Positions 25,230-35,431 of a stretch of DNA of 64,000 nt are shown here, piece by piece. The notes under the pieces were generated by a model. It did not search any database and was not told the origin of the DNA. It saw only the letters and a program-made list of their open reading frames with translations. Made by a program: the position numbers and the translations under genes. Every line of letters begins with the position of its first letter. Within the stretch, counting starts at the first letter, position 1. Source of the DNA: Cladorhizidae sp. MBARI D1340-BT2. Lineage: Eukaryota; Porifera; Demospongiae; Poecilosclerida; Cladorhizidae. Where the stretch lies: the NCBI GenBank assembly GCA_028752905.1, contig JAQNBH010000009.1, positions 31,229,442 through 31,293,441 of the forward strand. The letters are read 5' to 3'.

Positions 25230-25411
25230 CTCGCAGATTCAATTGGCTTCTCTTCATCGGCCAGATAAACTGCTGATGGTGCGGTTGACACTATACTAGA
25301 TTCTAGCATTCTGATTGGTCCGACGCTGTGTTGCTAATGCTGGAATAGTCTAAATTGATGTGCCTTTGACAGAACGCAACTCTCCGCTACTGCCATGTTG
25401 TGAACTGACCT
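25230..25411 (+). mobile_element. Harbinger remnant, right end
   Basis: Contains tagattctagcattctgat and tggtccgacgctg, the subterminal motif shared with 23.6 kb. It ends GTTGTGAACTGACCT at 25411 followed by TTA. The ending is a diverged form of GTTGTGAACCAGCCT. The left end is not identified; the 23.84 kb minisatellite may be its interior. Confidence 0.7.
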
Positions 25412-26115
25412 TTACGCTATAGCTACTGTTATGGCTATCAAAATTTTCCCGGTTTCCCCCCCCCTTGTAGTATTTGTTGAGTGTCATCTTTTGACATTAC
25501 TGCTTTTCTATCGCCTTCGAATCTACAGATAGCTCATCCACAAGAGGAGAACACCTTTTGTTGCTGCACGTCCACACACATCGGTTGTTCAGGACTGGAT
25601 GTGTTTTTGATGTGCTTCCATTCCGGCATAGCATGGACAGGTCCTTAGTATTCCAGCATGGAAGCCACTTCACGATCTAAACAAATACAGCAAGACGCTA
25701 AACTATTCAGCTCAATCGGAACACTCAAGTACTAGTTCAACAAGAAGTGCTCCAGTCTGAAGATCGAGAAAGCTACACATTCAGAGAGTTCTGGCTGTGC
25801 CGTGATCAAGTTAAAAAAATAATTAATGAACTACCAGGGCACTTGATAACTTACAACTCAGCCTTGGAGCAAAAGCTGAAGCACTCCCAAGTTTCTCCTT
25901 GAAAAACAATTGTTAATTGTTTCTCAGGGTAATACTATCCTTAACCCTCTCACTGTCAATGGCGCCACGGCTTTAAAAAATAAAATAAAATATAAGCATT
26001 TGTCAATAGGCAATAATTTTTATATCAGCTGAATTCAAACTCTATTTACACAAAATACGGAGCTTGGACGGAGGAAAGTTAATGAAATTATATTTAAAAC
26101 ACGAACGATTTTCAG

Positions 26116-26451
26116 TCGGATGATATCAACGATGGAGAAGAGGCTGAAATTATTTCCCAAGTGACTAGGGCAGCTTGGGACATTTCTGGTGATGAATCAA
26201 GTGACGAAGAATGTGAAGGCATCCATTCCTACCTCGGAGATAGTCGTGTGCAATGCAAATATTCAATGTTCACCTTTGCATTATGGAGGATCGGAATTGT
26301 TTCCATGCTTTCCACAACTTGGTTGACTTTTGCCACAGACACTGATTTCACCTCAAACTCCACCCAAAATTTCTTTCGATTATATTATGTCAAACAATTA
26401 TATCAAATGTTTACTGAATGTTGTATTGACAAAGTTCTTGTTGATAAATAA
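26116..26451 (+). pseudogene. piggyBac transposase relic
   Basis: An open frame reads SDDINDGEEAEIISQVTRAA, then WDISGDESSDEECEG, a less conserved middle and NFFRLYYVKQLYQMF, ending TAA at 26451. An acidic N terminus followed by a FF.L.Y...L segment matches the start of piggyBac transposases (DDE_Tnp_1_7). The catalytic domain is missing. The reading is supported mainly by its position inside TTAA-flanked piggyBac ends. Confidence 0.6.
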
Positions 26452-26469
26452 GGACATTTTTGTGGTCGA

Positions 26470-26640
26470 TTGATGAAGACCTTATTATGGGTTGGCATAA
26501 CTTTTGTATAGTAATGTATATTCCTAGGTTCTTAGAAGCAAAAGAAAGGATATGGATAGAGCTATCTTATGAGCTATATATCGAGTCCATAACATGAACT
26601 ATGGAGAAGTTATGGTACTCCTAATCATGACCATTGTTTG
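26470..26640. repeat. Dispersed repeat R1, diverged copy inside the piggyBac element
   Basis: Contains gagctatatatcgagtccat and aacatgaactatgga, matching R1 (gagctatatatcaagtccat, accatgaagt). Either R1 was captured by the element or this is convergent AT-rich sequence; the 17 of 19 match favours common origin. Confidence 0.5.
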
Positions 26641-26829
26641 CATAATTATATTCATATTATGTGGTCAGTTTGTGGCCATACCTTTTGACCACAACTTCTA
26701 AAACAATCATGCTATCACATGACCAAATGGTAAATGGTTCAGCTAAATATCTGATTTGATATTAATTTTTTAATGTGGCTGTGTTAAATGTTAAATAATT
26801 CTCCACAATGCTGACAGTGAGAGGGTTAA

Positions 26830-27429
26830 TCAGTGCATGTACGTAAGTAGTGCATGTAGGCATGATTTTACAAGTAAATGGGGGGAAGGGGGTCATTTTT
26901 AAGGGATTAAAAAGAGAGTTCTTGGACATTAAAAATAGGCACAATGTTGGGGAAAGGTATCAGTGAAGCCACCAAATTTCAAGCAGATTCCTTTCAAGAC
27001 TTGCGTGGGTACAGTATGTATATGGTGAATCACAAAGAAATAATGTTTGGGTTGTGTTAGTTGTGTAGGCAGACAAATTACTGCGACAATAACTTACATT
27101 TTGTGCCTGTCCTTCACGTTACAATCTGTCAGAGGTCGTCTCTGTGTGTGTGTAGAAAGCAAGGAAGGATGTAGTAAGACAGGTAGCAAGGGGGCCAGAG
27201 TGACAGGTCACATCCTGTGCATGTCCACATCCTGTGCATGTCCACACAACTTCACTCATTCCTTATGCTGTGCATTTACAGGTGTAACACACAGCTCTTG
27301 CATGTGCAATAAAGGCACGCACTTAACTCTTTGATTTGTGCTTGCATAATTACGGTAGTTATTCACACTGTACCTACACGCCCAGGATAATAATCTAAAA
27401 CTCATCAGAGCACAAGGTGTATATGCTCA
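26830..27429. other. Non-coding interval
   Basis: No supported gene. The open frame at 27047-27334 has no family features. CACATCCTGTGCATGTC is tandemly duplicated at about 27208-27242. Confidence 0.5.
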
Positions 27430-27605
27430 TACAATGTTGGACTTGATACATAGCTCAAAAGATAGGTCTCTCTGTGTGCTCTCTCTGGATACTAAAAATG
27501 TTGCATAGGTATAGCTCCATAGATTCTGCACACTTGACTGTATGGACTTGATATAGAGCTCAAAAGATAGGTCTCTCTGTGTGCTCTCTCTTGATACTAA
27601 AAAGT
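27430..27605 (-). repeat. Dispersed repeat R1, two tandem copies
   Basis: The block ggacttgatayakagctcaa, aagataggtctctctgtgtg, ctctctctkgatactaaaaa occurs at 27433-27490 and again at 27541-27600. The orientation is opposite to the 19.8 kb copy and equals the left arm of the 61.36-61.67 kb foldback. Confidence 0.85.
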
Positions 27606-28289
27606 GTGTGACTATATGTGTGTGAGAGTGTGTATTGATAACTCAGAAGAATATCTCCCTTTACACGAATTTTTAAATACAGCTGCCGTTTGCCATAAGA
27701 ATGGGGGGGGGGGGAAATTAAGGATAACAAAAAGACTGTAACCCCTCAAACAGGAACCGCACACACTTCTGGCTTTGTGCTATATATACTCCCTATGTAG
27801 GTTTGACCAGTGTTTCAAAATACCGGAGGCCACACACACACCCCACAAAAAAAAAAAAGCACTTTATCTCGCCCAAATTTATTTTGGAAGCATTTTCGTA
27901 TCGTAAATAAATGATGGATACGGCTGATTTTAGCTCAAAAAAAGATTGCCAGCATGCCTTTGGATAAGTAATAAACCAATCACCCCTCCCAAAAATGTTT
28001 TAAAAAGCCTTTAAATTCATCTCCAACATATATCTATCAAGAATATAGGATAATTCAGTGTTACATCATCAAACGTTCTGTAGATTTATCTTTCAATCAG
28101 CTTATTGCCAAGGTCTCTCCGGTCTTCAACAGGCAATTTTTTTTGCACTGTTTTCATTTTTATCATGAAAGACCAAAATTTTTGGCTTAAACGTCGGCAG
28201 TCAAAAAAAAAAAGCCTGATTGAAAGAGAACATATGACTTGTGTACAATATGTCTAATTCACACCAGAAGACCCCAAATTCTGTATATT
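27606..28289. other. Non-coding interval
   Basis: AT-rich with A, G and CA runs (27702-27715 poly-G, 27846-27860 poly-A). No gene seen. Confidence 0.5.
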
Positions 28290-28534
28290 CCCTAATAGGA
28301 ACTGCGGTTGCTATTTACTTTCATCCAATCTACCTGCGATTACTATTGGCCTGCGATTACTATTGGAAGAGTGGTTACAATTAGAAGGGAGTTACTATTG
28401 ATTGCAGCTGTGAAGAAGTTCAAGTACCTGTTTGGAGGACTTCTAACCGTTTGGGTGCCTATGGCTCAACGTTTGAGTAATGGCGCTGGAAAGCAGAAGT
28501 CAAGGGTTGAATCCCTGCTGGTGCCCAGACTGCC

Positions 28535-28566
<32 letters not shown>

Positions 28567-28680
28567 TCATTTCCAGTTCTCAGCTTATAACCCTAATGAG
28601 CAATTATTCAGGCGTGTCATATTAGATATCTGCCTCCATGGTTACAATTGGAAAGGTGGTTACTATTACTATTTTGAAGG
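28290..28680. repeat. Low-complexity repeat region with GATTACTATTGG motif
   Basis: gcgattactattgg is repeated at 28336-28370, followed by related phrases (gtggttacaattagaag, gagttactattg) and again at 28640-28670 (ggttacaattggaaaggtgg, ttactattactatt). The outer phrases bracket a tRNA-like stretch and a 25-base C run (28542-28566). Confidence 0.6.
28453..28526 (+). ncRNA. Possible tRNA-related sequence (pseudo-tRNA or SINE head)
   Basis: A 74-nt segment begins GGGTGCC and ends GGTGCCC, which can pair over seven positions with two G-U pairs. It has an A-box-like TGGCTCAACG with a short GCTC/GAGT stem and a B-box-like GGTTGAATCC, one base short of the consensus GGTTCGAATCC. The anticodon arm does not fold well, so this is not a working tRNA gene. 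A tRNA-derived SINE head is the best reading. Confidence 0.25.
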
Positions 28681-28837
28681 AAGGTTAATTCAGCTGAAGT
28701 GGGATCAGCATCTTCGTCTTCACTGAAATTTTTGGTCAACTTTCCCTAGTAGTATATACCTTCTTGGGCATTTCCAGAAAACAGCATAATATTGTCCAAT
28801 ATGCTCCTCATCTAAGGGTACTACGTCTTTTTCATCA

Positions 28838-29489
28838 TCAGTTCTTTTTCATCATCAGTTTCCTTGCATTCAGATTATGAAGAACTCTCTTCAAGGTGTT
28901 TCTTTGATTGTTTTTTTCCTTCTGGGAGCAAGAGTCATCACTTTCCGAGTCTGAAACCACAATCTTCCTTCTTTTTTTTCTCTGTCGTTTACCGCTCTTT
29001 AGCTTTTTTTCCAGCTTTAGCCTGTTGTTTCTACAGATTAGCATCTTTTAGCTTCTTTTTCTCCACAAGTTGCTCCATAAAATCTGATTCAGTGAACACT
29101 GCACCATGCATTGATAGTTTGTGTCGTTTTTGTTGGATTGGTGGCCTATTAGATGGTCTACCACGTGATCGAACAAATGAAGTTTCATGCTCAACAGGTA
29201 CTAGGGACAGGACATACATGTACTTCATGCCAGGTGGAGCATGCTTCTGAAGGATTTCGACCAAGGTACGTGAATCCAAACTCAAAGATGATTTATTGAA
29301 TAAGTTGCAACTGCTTGTTGGTGTAGAAGAAGCATTTGATGAAGAAGATGAGTCCAATTTAGATTTAATGAGTGTCAATTTCTTTGGAGTTATAGGTGTA
29401 ACAACGCTAAGATCAGGAATTCCTTCATCGGTTAATGGTGAACCCAGAGCTTGCCATTTGTTGTAGGTTTTCAATTTGATTTCATCCAT
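28838..29489 (-). pseudogene. Broken reading frame, possibly a transposase C terminus
   Basis: From ATG at 29489 the minus strand is open for 152 codons (MDEIKLKTYNKWQAL, a Ser-rich linker near residues 45-60, SRTLVEILQKHAPPGMKYMY, RSRGRPSNRPP), then meets TAG at 29031. Past it the same frame gives KQQAKAGKKAKER and another stop. A shifted frame continues LEKKLKSGKRQRKKRRK and an acidic VSDSESDDS tail to 28838. A Lys-rich end after a Ser/Thr/Pro linker is common in Tigger/jerky-like transposases, but I did not see a catalytic motif. A broken host exon is possible. Confidence 0.45.
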
Positions 29490-30279
29490 CCTACTTAGCT
29501 TGTATATATACCATTGAAAATCAACGACTAAAGTTGGTTAATTCATATTCACTTACTCACATTATATATATACTATTGTATCATTCTGTCCATCAGAATT
29601 ATACAATAGTCCATGTACCATTGACTAGGTGGTTTATTCATATTCAAATCATTCATATTACTCACAATTATGCTCTAACTCACAAATTAGCATGACTGGA
29701 GAAGAAAAAATGTACTTGGAAAAAAGACTAGAAAAAAATTGCAAAAAAAAAAGCTGGCCTGAGTGGCCAAAAATATCTGGGGTAAAAAAAAGCCGGTCCA
29801 AAAACCCCCAAAATATTTAAAAGAATTGAATTTTTTTTTGTCAATGAATAAACCATTTCGTAACTATTTTCTTTTGGCTAGCGTTCATAATATACTAACT
29901 AGTTTGATTAATCTACCCAAAAGTTCAGGTGAGCCAGAAAAAAGTTAATTTCGGGTATTTTCTACATGTTTAGGTTCTTTATTTTGGTCCTCCATGTCAA
30001 TATTTTTATACAAAAACACACATTAATGAAAAGCCCATTAAAAGTACTTGACAGATCAAGGATTGTTTAAATTCTTAAAGCAGTTGTGTCTTTCCCGGAC
30101 CCCTGGTCTTTTTTTACCCCAACTTCCCCCCCGGCTTTTTTTTACCCCAATTATTAACTATATTATATATAATTCCTTACAGATTCTGCTCAGATTCACT
30201 AAGACGATTATTTCTAGTTTAGCAAACCCGTTATTTAGATCATACTCTACCGCTGAAGCATGCTCATGAATGGAGTAGC
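29490..30279. other. Non-coding interval
   Basis: AT-rich, with short A- and T-runs and TATA-type repeats. No gene or terminal repeat recognised. Confidence 0.5.
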
Positions 30280-31060
30280 TATGTCAGAATGAAACTCCAG
30301 CATCTTTTCCCATCAACTATTACCCATGCAGCCCATTCTCACCTGCCTATGCAGCCACTGTTCTTTCCTCTAGCTTCAAATCTGCTGCCATTTTCTCCAT
30401 CATTCTCTTCACTGCGACAACCATTCGCAGTGTTACAGGGTGTTCGGCACCACCAGGGAATACCCAAGTCAAATATGGATGTGGCATCCCCTCGGGGAAT
30501 TCGGGCACCCCTTGTAGGCATAGTTTCTTCCGCAACAGGCTCAGACAAGACATTGTACATAAAACACAGACGAAATACCTGATGGGGTAGAAGCAGGGGT
30601 CATGGAAGTAAGCAGTAACTTGCCCACCACTAAGCCATTGATGTGTAATGAATGCAAGTGAAGTCGAACATTTTCCATTGGATCATGGTCAGTCAACAAA
30701 CTGAAAGACTGTTTAAGAAAGCACCAACTTCTACTTCATGGCACTATGTGAAGAGAGTAGAAGAGTACTATGACACAGACTAAATCCCATATTGTGCCAT
30801 CAGAGTATTTCAAAGCAATACTCAGTACCTACCCCTTTGATTCTCCTCCTAGCTCTAGCCCAGTTTTTTGTTTTGTTTTTGCTGTTGCCCTCGACACTGG
30901 TAGGGATGCTATATTCCCTCGAGTGTCACGGGGGATGCCAAATACCACAGGGTGTCGGCTCAGGGGTGCCAAACATCCTGGTACACTGGTTTACATAAGC
31001 ATGCATTATTTAAGGGGGTGATGGGACCCGTTCATATTTTTACGGGTGAACGTACAGTGA
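30280..31060. repeat. Dispersed repeat R3, second copy with internal inverted segments
   Basis: 30330-30410 (cccattctcacctg, tatgcagccact, agcttcaaatctgctgccat) matches 21.42-21.49 kb, and 31030-31055 (catatttttacgggtgaac) matches its end at 21.56-21.58 kb. Two internal stretches, 30435-30520 and 30885-30985, are inverted relative to each other (ggtgttyggcacc, ggcatcccc, cgagggaata). This suggests the longer copy carries an insertion absent from the 21 kb copy. Confidence 0.55.
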
Positions 31061-32771
31061 ATGCATAAGTTTTCCATCAAACTCCTCACCGAGTGTTCGC
31101 TTCGCTCGCCAATAAACATGCTAAATAGTAACATCTATGATTGGTTAGTCCCAGTGTTACACTGAGTAACTTCTTGCAAGTGGCGCATACAAAAAGACAA
31201 AAATGTTCTCAAAAAAGCGAGAATTTTCCAATGCAGACAACAAATATTTAGAAAACCCTTTACCTATTAATATAATGCAGCTTTTTCCAAAGCGTCTTTT
31301 TTTTTTTAACTAGAAAACATTTGTATTATATATGTATGGCATATGTGTATAATTTAGCAATAAACATGGTGAAGAATAACATCAGTGATTGGTTAGTCTT
31401 GGAGTTATCCCGAGAAATTCTTACAGGAAGCTGATTGAGATATATATATATATATTTTTATATTTTTTATATTTTTTTAATTTTATTATTTATTTATTAA
31501 GCTGTAAATTTTTATCATATAATATTTTCATTAAAATGCACTTATTCATATAGTTTATAGAACCCCCTCCCCTCAAGTTCAAGTACATGTATTATAATTA
31601 TATTAATATTGGTTTAATATTGGTTTGCTCCTATTTTAAAGTGGGGACCATCCCAAAACACAAAGTTTATATATAGCTCAACTGAAACTCACTTTGGTGG
31701 CTTCCTGGCATCCTAGACAGTGGCTTGGGCCTATTTTAACTCCAAAATCACTTTCAGTGTGCCTTGAATCCTTCGTGAAGGTAGTAAACCACAGTCCCCC
31801 CAAAAGATAGTTGAAATTCATCTTCAAGATCTTGTATCTATCTATCTACTTTACACATGCATACATTTGCCATAATTTTAATACCAGATGATTCCAACTT
31901 GTCCAATGCTGATTAACCAGTTCCTCGATTCAGTAAAAACGTCCAAAAGTGGTGAAAGATGTTATAAATGCTTATAATTACAAATAGAATCTAGCTGAGC
32001 CAAGCCAGAAGATGCACTTTTTCTCTACTAAGAAGTAATCAGATCTCTCAAAAGCTTACTCTTGTGACAAAATTTAACAGCAGAGGCCCTCAACAAAACA
32101 AGGAACTTTATGCACATGGTCAAGAATGTGTACAATAAAAAGATCATCGTTCATACAATTAATGTACACTATCGAATCTAGTTGGGCCAAGATAACAGTA
32201 GCTGTACATTTTCTCTGCAAAGAAGCAAATAATCAGAAGCTTACTACGCAGACATGCAACAACAACAAAACAACCAGGTACCTATTTATGATTCATTACT
32301 GCACAGGCATTGTGTTTAGTAATGCACATGATGGGTTAATTCTAGGGGCAATCCTGACTAGCTTCTTGTAGGTATTGACTGCTTGACTATATAAAATTAA
32401 AATAAAAACAAAGAACCAACAAAAAATGCTTTTTAATATATGACTTATGAAACAAGAATCTACTAATGTAGACCACAATCATATATAGCATCCTTCGCCT
32501 ACTATAATGAAGATCAATATTATACTGTTTTAAAAAATCATATTATTTTAAAGAAACCCAAAAGATTTCTGGTCTACATCGATAAATTTATGTTTCATTT
32601 CTTTTTTGACAAGTCAGTTACACGTGGGGGGTGGGTGGGTAGGATTGGATTGACAAGAAATGAAAAGAATCTACCGTGTACATCACAAGCAATTACAGGA
32701 CCCTTCATTACATTAATAAGTAAAGGGCCTGTAAATGTTTGTGGTCTACAATGATAAATTCTTCAAATATA
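31061..32771. other. Intergenic interval with diverged local repeats
   Basis: No gene. The phrase agcaataaacatg...gattggttagtc occurs at 31107-31150 and 31370-31405. A diverged tandem duplication spans about 31960-32110 and 32150-32290 (gaatctagytgrgccaag, cattttctctrcaaagaag). 31685-31810 is a copy of repeat R2. Confidence 0.55.
31685..31810. repeat. Dispersed repeat R2
   Basis: aatcactttcagtgtgcctt followed by gaatccttcgtgaaggtagt and aaaccacagtccccccaaa is repeated in diverged form at 41360-41480 and, in part, at 58550-58605. Confidence 0.7.
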
Positions 32772-33160
32772 TATGTTCCATCCAATCTATGAATCTGCCC
32801 AATCTATAGATTGTGCTGCACAATCTATGAATGCCAATCTATTGCCTGCCAATCAATACACTTCAAAACATGGTATCATATTAACCCTTTCACTGCTGCA
32901 GGTAAATACCCCCCCCTGTGCTGGCTTTTTTTTTGAGGAAAAAAGGTGATTTTGAAATCAATGCCAAAAAAAGACGAAGATGTTATTTTGAAATTCTTTT
33001 TGTGTGTTTGGGTGGGCAAGATGGGGAATTTTAAAAATGATTATTTTCACATACCCGGTACTACCGGGTACGCACAATTTAACGATATTTTTTTCTACCC
33101 GGTATGCGCAGTGAAAGGGTTAACACCCTTTGCAACACTCATAGATTGGATGGAACATAT
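32772..33160. mobile_element. MITE with TGTTCCATCCAATCTATGA ends
   Basis: The left end ATGTTCCATCCAATCTATGA (about 32773) and right end TCATAGATTGGATGGAACAT (about 33139-33158) are complementary. An inner pair of AATCTATAGATTGTGC and GCACAATCTATGAAT forms a further hairpin. A 235-bp piggyBac MITE is nested at 32885-33119; without it this element is about 150 bp. A partial inverted copy lies at 34013-34123. Confidence 0.85.
32885..33119. mobile_element. piggyBac MITE, 235 bp, nested in another MITE
   Basis: CCCTTTCACTGC at 32885 and GCAGTGAAAGGG ending at 33119, each with TTAA outside (32881-32884 and 33120-33123). Its interior includes ACCCGGTACTACCGGGTACG, itself nearly palindromic. The inverted partner at 34013-34034 reads, after complementing, CATATTAACACCCTTGCAAC: the unoccupied site with one TTAA. 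This proves insertion within the outer MITE. Confidence 0.95.
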
Positions 33161-33449
33161 CGACCAGTACTTATTATCGATTAGTTATACTGAGCGAGTG
33201 TGCAAGCCAAATATCCAAACCCACCCACACAATATGGGATAGTCAACGGGAATTTACAAAGCCCACGCTACTCCCACGAAAAGAGAAGAAGGGAGAAGAG
33301 CTGTTTGTGAGGCAAGTTTCTCTATTTGGGAACTATAGCAGTTGTGCGAGTGTTCGTGGGTATTACAAACTGTGCATTATATCTTTTTTGACAGAACAAT
33401 ATTCTTCAAGTATCTTTTTTTGCTCTAGCTACACTTGCCATGTCACTTA
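33124..33449. other. Spacer between nested MITEs
   Basis: After the outer MITE ends near 33160, this is about 290 bp of ordinary AT-rich sequence with no gene. Confidence 0.5.
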
Positions 33450-33905
33450 AGGCTGATTCACAGTTTGACGCTCAGTCATCGTTACGTATCGTATCGTCCT
33501 ATTGTGAACCAGCAACATCATGATAATACGGACGTTACGATACGTAACAATAGAATAGGATTTGGTTCTATTCTAGCGTCGAACCAATCAGAATGCTGGC
33601 AAGTGGGAGGGTCACATGAAGGACTTTGTACCTTCACTAGAAGAAGAACTATCAGAGCTAGAGCTACTAGATGAACTAGAAGAACTATCACAGCTAGAAC
33701 TACTAGATGAACTAGAAGAGGAAGAACTGCCGTCCATAGCATCCTGGCGATCGGTCAACAACTACTATCACGTGAGCACCTTGTCAAAACCAGCAAAACT
33801 CGCCAATTGAACGCTATTTTGTGAACCAGAAACAATATGATACGATAGAACGATATGACACGACGATACGGAACAATGGCTGAGCGTCACATTCTGAACT
33901 CGCCT
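33450..33905 (-). mobile_element. Harbinger MITE, 456 bp, TTA target duplication
   Basis: Ends AGGCTGATTCACAGTTTGAC at 33450 and GTCACATTCTGAACTCGCCT ending at 33905 are diverged inverted repeats sharing GACGCTCAG and CGTATCGT. TTA flanks both sides (33447-33449, 33906-33908). Each terminus is followed by its own inverted copy (TATTGTGAACCAG at about 33498-33510; GTGAACCAG near 33821). The shared motif cgtcgaaccaatcagaatgct (33578-33598) is inverted relative to 25.3 kb, so the element lies on the minus strand. Confidence 0.9.
33612..33737 (-). pseudogene. Poly-serine N-terminal relic of a Harbinger transposase
   Basis: On the minus strand ATG at 33737 opens 41 codons: MDGSSSS..., a Cys-Asp, a second Ser run, Asp, SSSSSEGTKSFM, then TGA. 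It sits in the same relative place as the acidic/Ser starts MDSDGSEEG (2.43 kb) and NNSEEEFDL (22.35 kb). I therefore read it as the retained start of the transposase. The plus-strand frame over the same bases (acidic, Leu/Glu-rich) is its shadow. Confidence 0.6.
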
Positions 33906-34012
33906 TTAGTTCTTTATCTGCCAAGTCCATGTGGAACTTTTTCCCAGTGTATCACTTTTTTCTACATCATTACACTCTCAGTTGCAATCATCACTTTCTC
34001 TGTTTCTCTGTT

Positions 34013-34125
34013 GCAAGGGTGTTAATATGCTACCATGTTTTGAAGTGTATTGATTGGCATTCATAGATTGTGCTGCACAATCTATAGATTGGGCAGATTC
34101 ATAGATTGGATGGAACATATATATA
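34013..34125 (-). mobile_element. Partial inverted copy of the 32.77 kb MITE, with empty piggyBac site
   Basis: Reverse complement reads ATGTTCCATCCAATCTATGA, AATCTGCCCAATCTATAGATT, ACTTCAAAACATGGTAGCAT, ATTAACACCCTTGCAAC, matching 32773-32884 and then 33120-33136 without the piggyBac MITE. The other terminus of this copy was not found. Confidence 0.88.
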
Positions 34126-34984
34126 TATATTAAAATAAATCTTGTCTCAGGTTGTTGTTTTTATGGGTGAGTAGTCAAGAAGTTAATCAGCATAAAACCA
34201 GAAGTAATCAATCATAGATGTTACTTAAAATATATACCATTTTTATTACTAAAGTAGACACTTGTGCATAGACGCATGCATCATAAGTAGTTACCTATTT
34301 CCTCGATTAAATGAACACGTTCTATTAATTTCATGAACTGCGCAGGGGTGTGCAGGGTTGTATACAGAAATTTTGCCAAGGGGGGGCGAACTTGAGATAT
34401 GGAAAAATAAGGGGGGGCGGAGAGCCTGGATGGTGCGGAAAGGGGACGTGCACCCTGGGCTTCCGCGTGGAGTACGAAAGTGTTTTACCCACAGGTATTT
34501 TTGCAGTACTAACTGTATATATAGCTGCTACTTATGATGGCATGCACTTTTTCTAAAATCTTTAGTACAACATTCCATCTTAAATATTTGCTGAAGTTGC
34601 ATGCTACGGCAATCAGCATATATAGATTAGATATAGTCACTTGTCACTCGTATAATGGAGGTGGGCTTTTGTGAAATCGAATTATGTTGCATTCCATGCA
34701 TTTTCTTACAAAATCATGGACAACAGGTTTCATACACAATTTTTCTCTAGTTCTCTAGGGGGGGGGGGGTGGAAATGGTTGGTCACTTGGTGCCCTAATT
34801 TTTGTTAATATTTTCTTAACATGTTCATAAGTCGTAAAAGGGGGGTCTGGGGGGAAGATCCCCCCATATTTTTTTTTGCTTTTACAATGTCTGAGGATAG
34901 CTATTTTGACTGACTACCAATGGCATTATGCTATACCGAACTATGGCTAGACTGTATATATTTCTCATGATATTGTAGCTGCTT

Positions 34985-35390
34985 GGAAAAAGGAGAGCAT
35001 GTGTCATGACACGATGACATCACACACCACCACGTGCTCTCCTTTGTAGGTTTGTCACTTCTTTTGTTTCTCCTTCTTTCCCACTCCCTCTCTATCAGTA
35101 TTTTAAACTCAGTCCATTATGTCATGGTCTTCAAGTCTAATCTTAGACATGATGTCATCACACGCCACCACGTGTTCTCCTTTGTAGGTTTGTCACTTCT
35201 TCAGTTCCCTCCTTCTTTCCCACTCTCTCTCAGTATTTTTAACTCAGTCCATTATGTCATGGTCTTAAAGTCATCACACACCACCACGTGTTCTCCTTTG
35301 TAGGTTTGTCACTTCTTCAGTTCCCTCCTTCTTTCCCACTCTCTCTCAGTATTTTTAACTCAGTCCATTATGTCATGGTCTTAAAGTCTC
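34985..35390 (+). promoter_or_regulatory. Triplicated promoter segment with E-boxes
   Basis: Three consecutive copies of a 116-138 bp segment precede the transposase gene. Each has CACGTG (35031-35036, 35169-35174, 35285-35290) within CACCACGTG, then TCTCCTTTGTAGGTTTGTC and ACTCAGTCCATTATGTCATG. CACGTG is the canonical E-box bound by bHLH-ZIP factors such as Myc/Max or USF. The third copy ends directly upstream of the TATA box. Duplicated upstream modules resemble an enhancer array. Confidence 0.7.
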
Positions 35391-35398
35391 TATAAAAG
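35391..35398 (+). promoter_or_regulatory. TATA box of the hAT transposase
   Basis: TATAAAAG lies 41 bp upstream of the ATG at 35432. This leaves room for a very short 5' leader. Confidence 0.7.
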
Positions 35399-35431
35399 AA
35401 ACCTTACTAGCTGATTTCTCTTCATATTAAT

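Larger units (their letters stand above)
25945..26825 (+). mobile_element. piggyBac-type element, 881 bp, TTAA target
   Basis: Ends CCCTCTCACTGTCA at 25945 and TGACAGTGAGAGGG ending at 26825 form a 14-bp perfect inverted repeat. TTAA stands directly outside both (25941-25944, 26826-26829). CCC...GGG termini and TTAA duplication define the piggyBac superfamily. The interior holds a short acidic coding relic. The element lacks most of a transposase and is non-autonomous. Confidence 0.93.

Noticed and set aside
33616..33810. Acidic Leu/Glu-rich plus-strand protein (64 residues)
   Set aside because: It is the opposite-strand shadow of the poly-serine transposase relic inside a Harbinger MITE.
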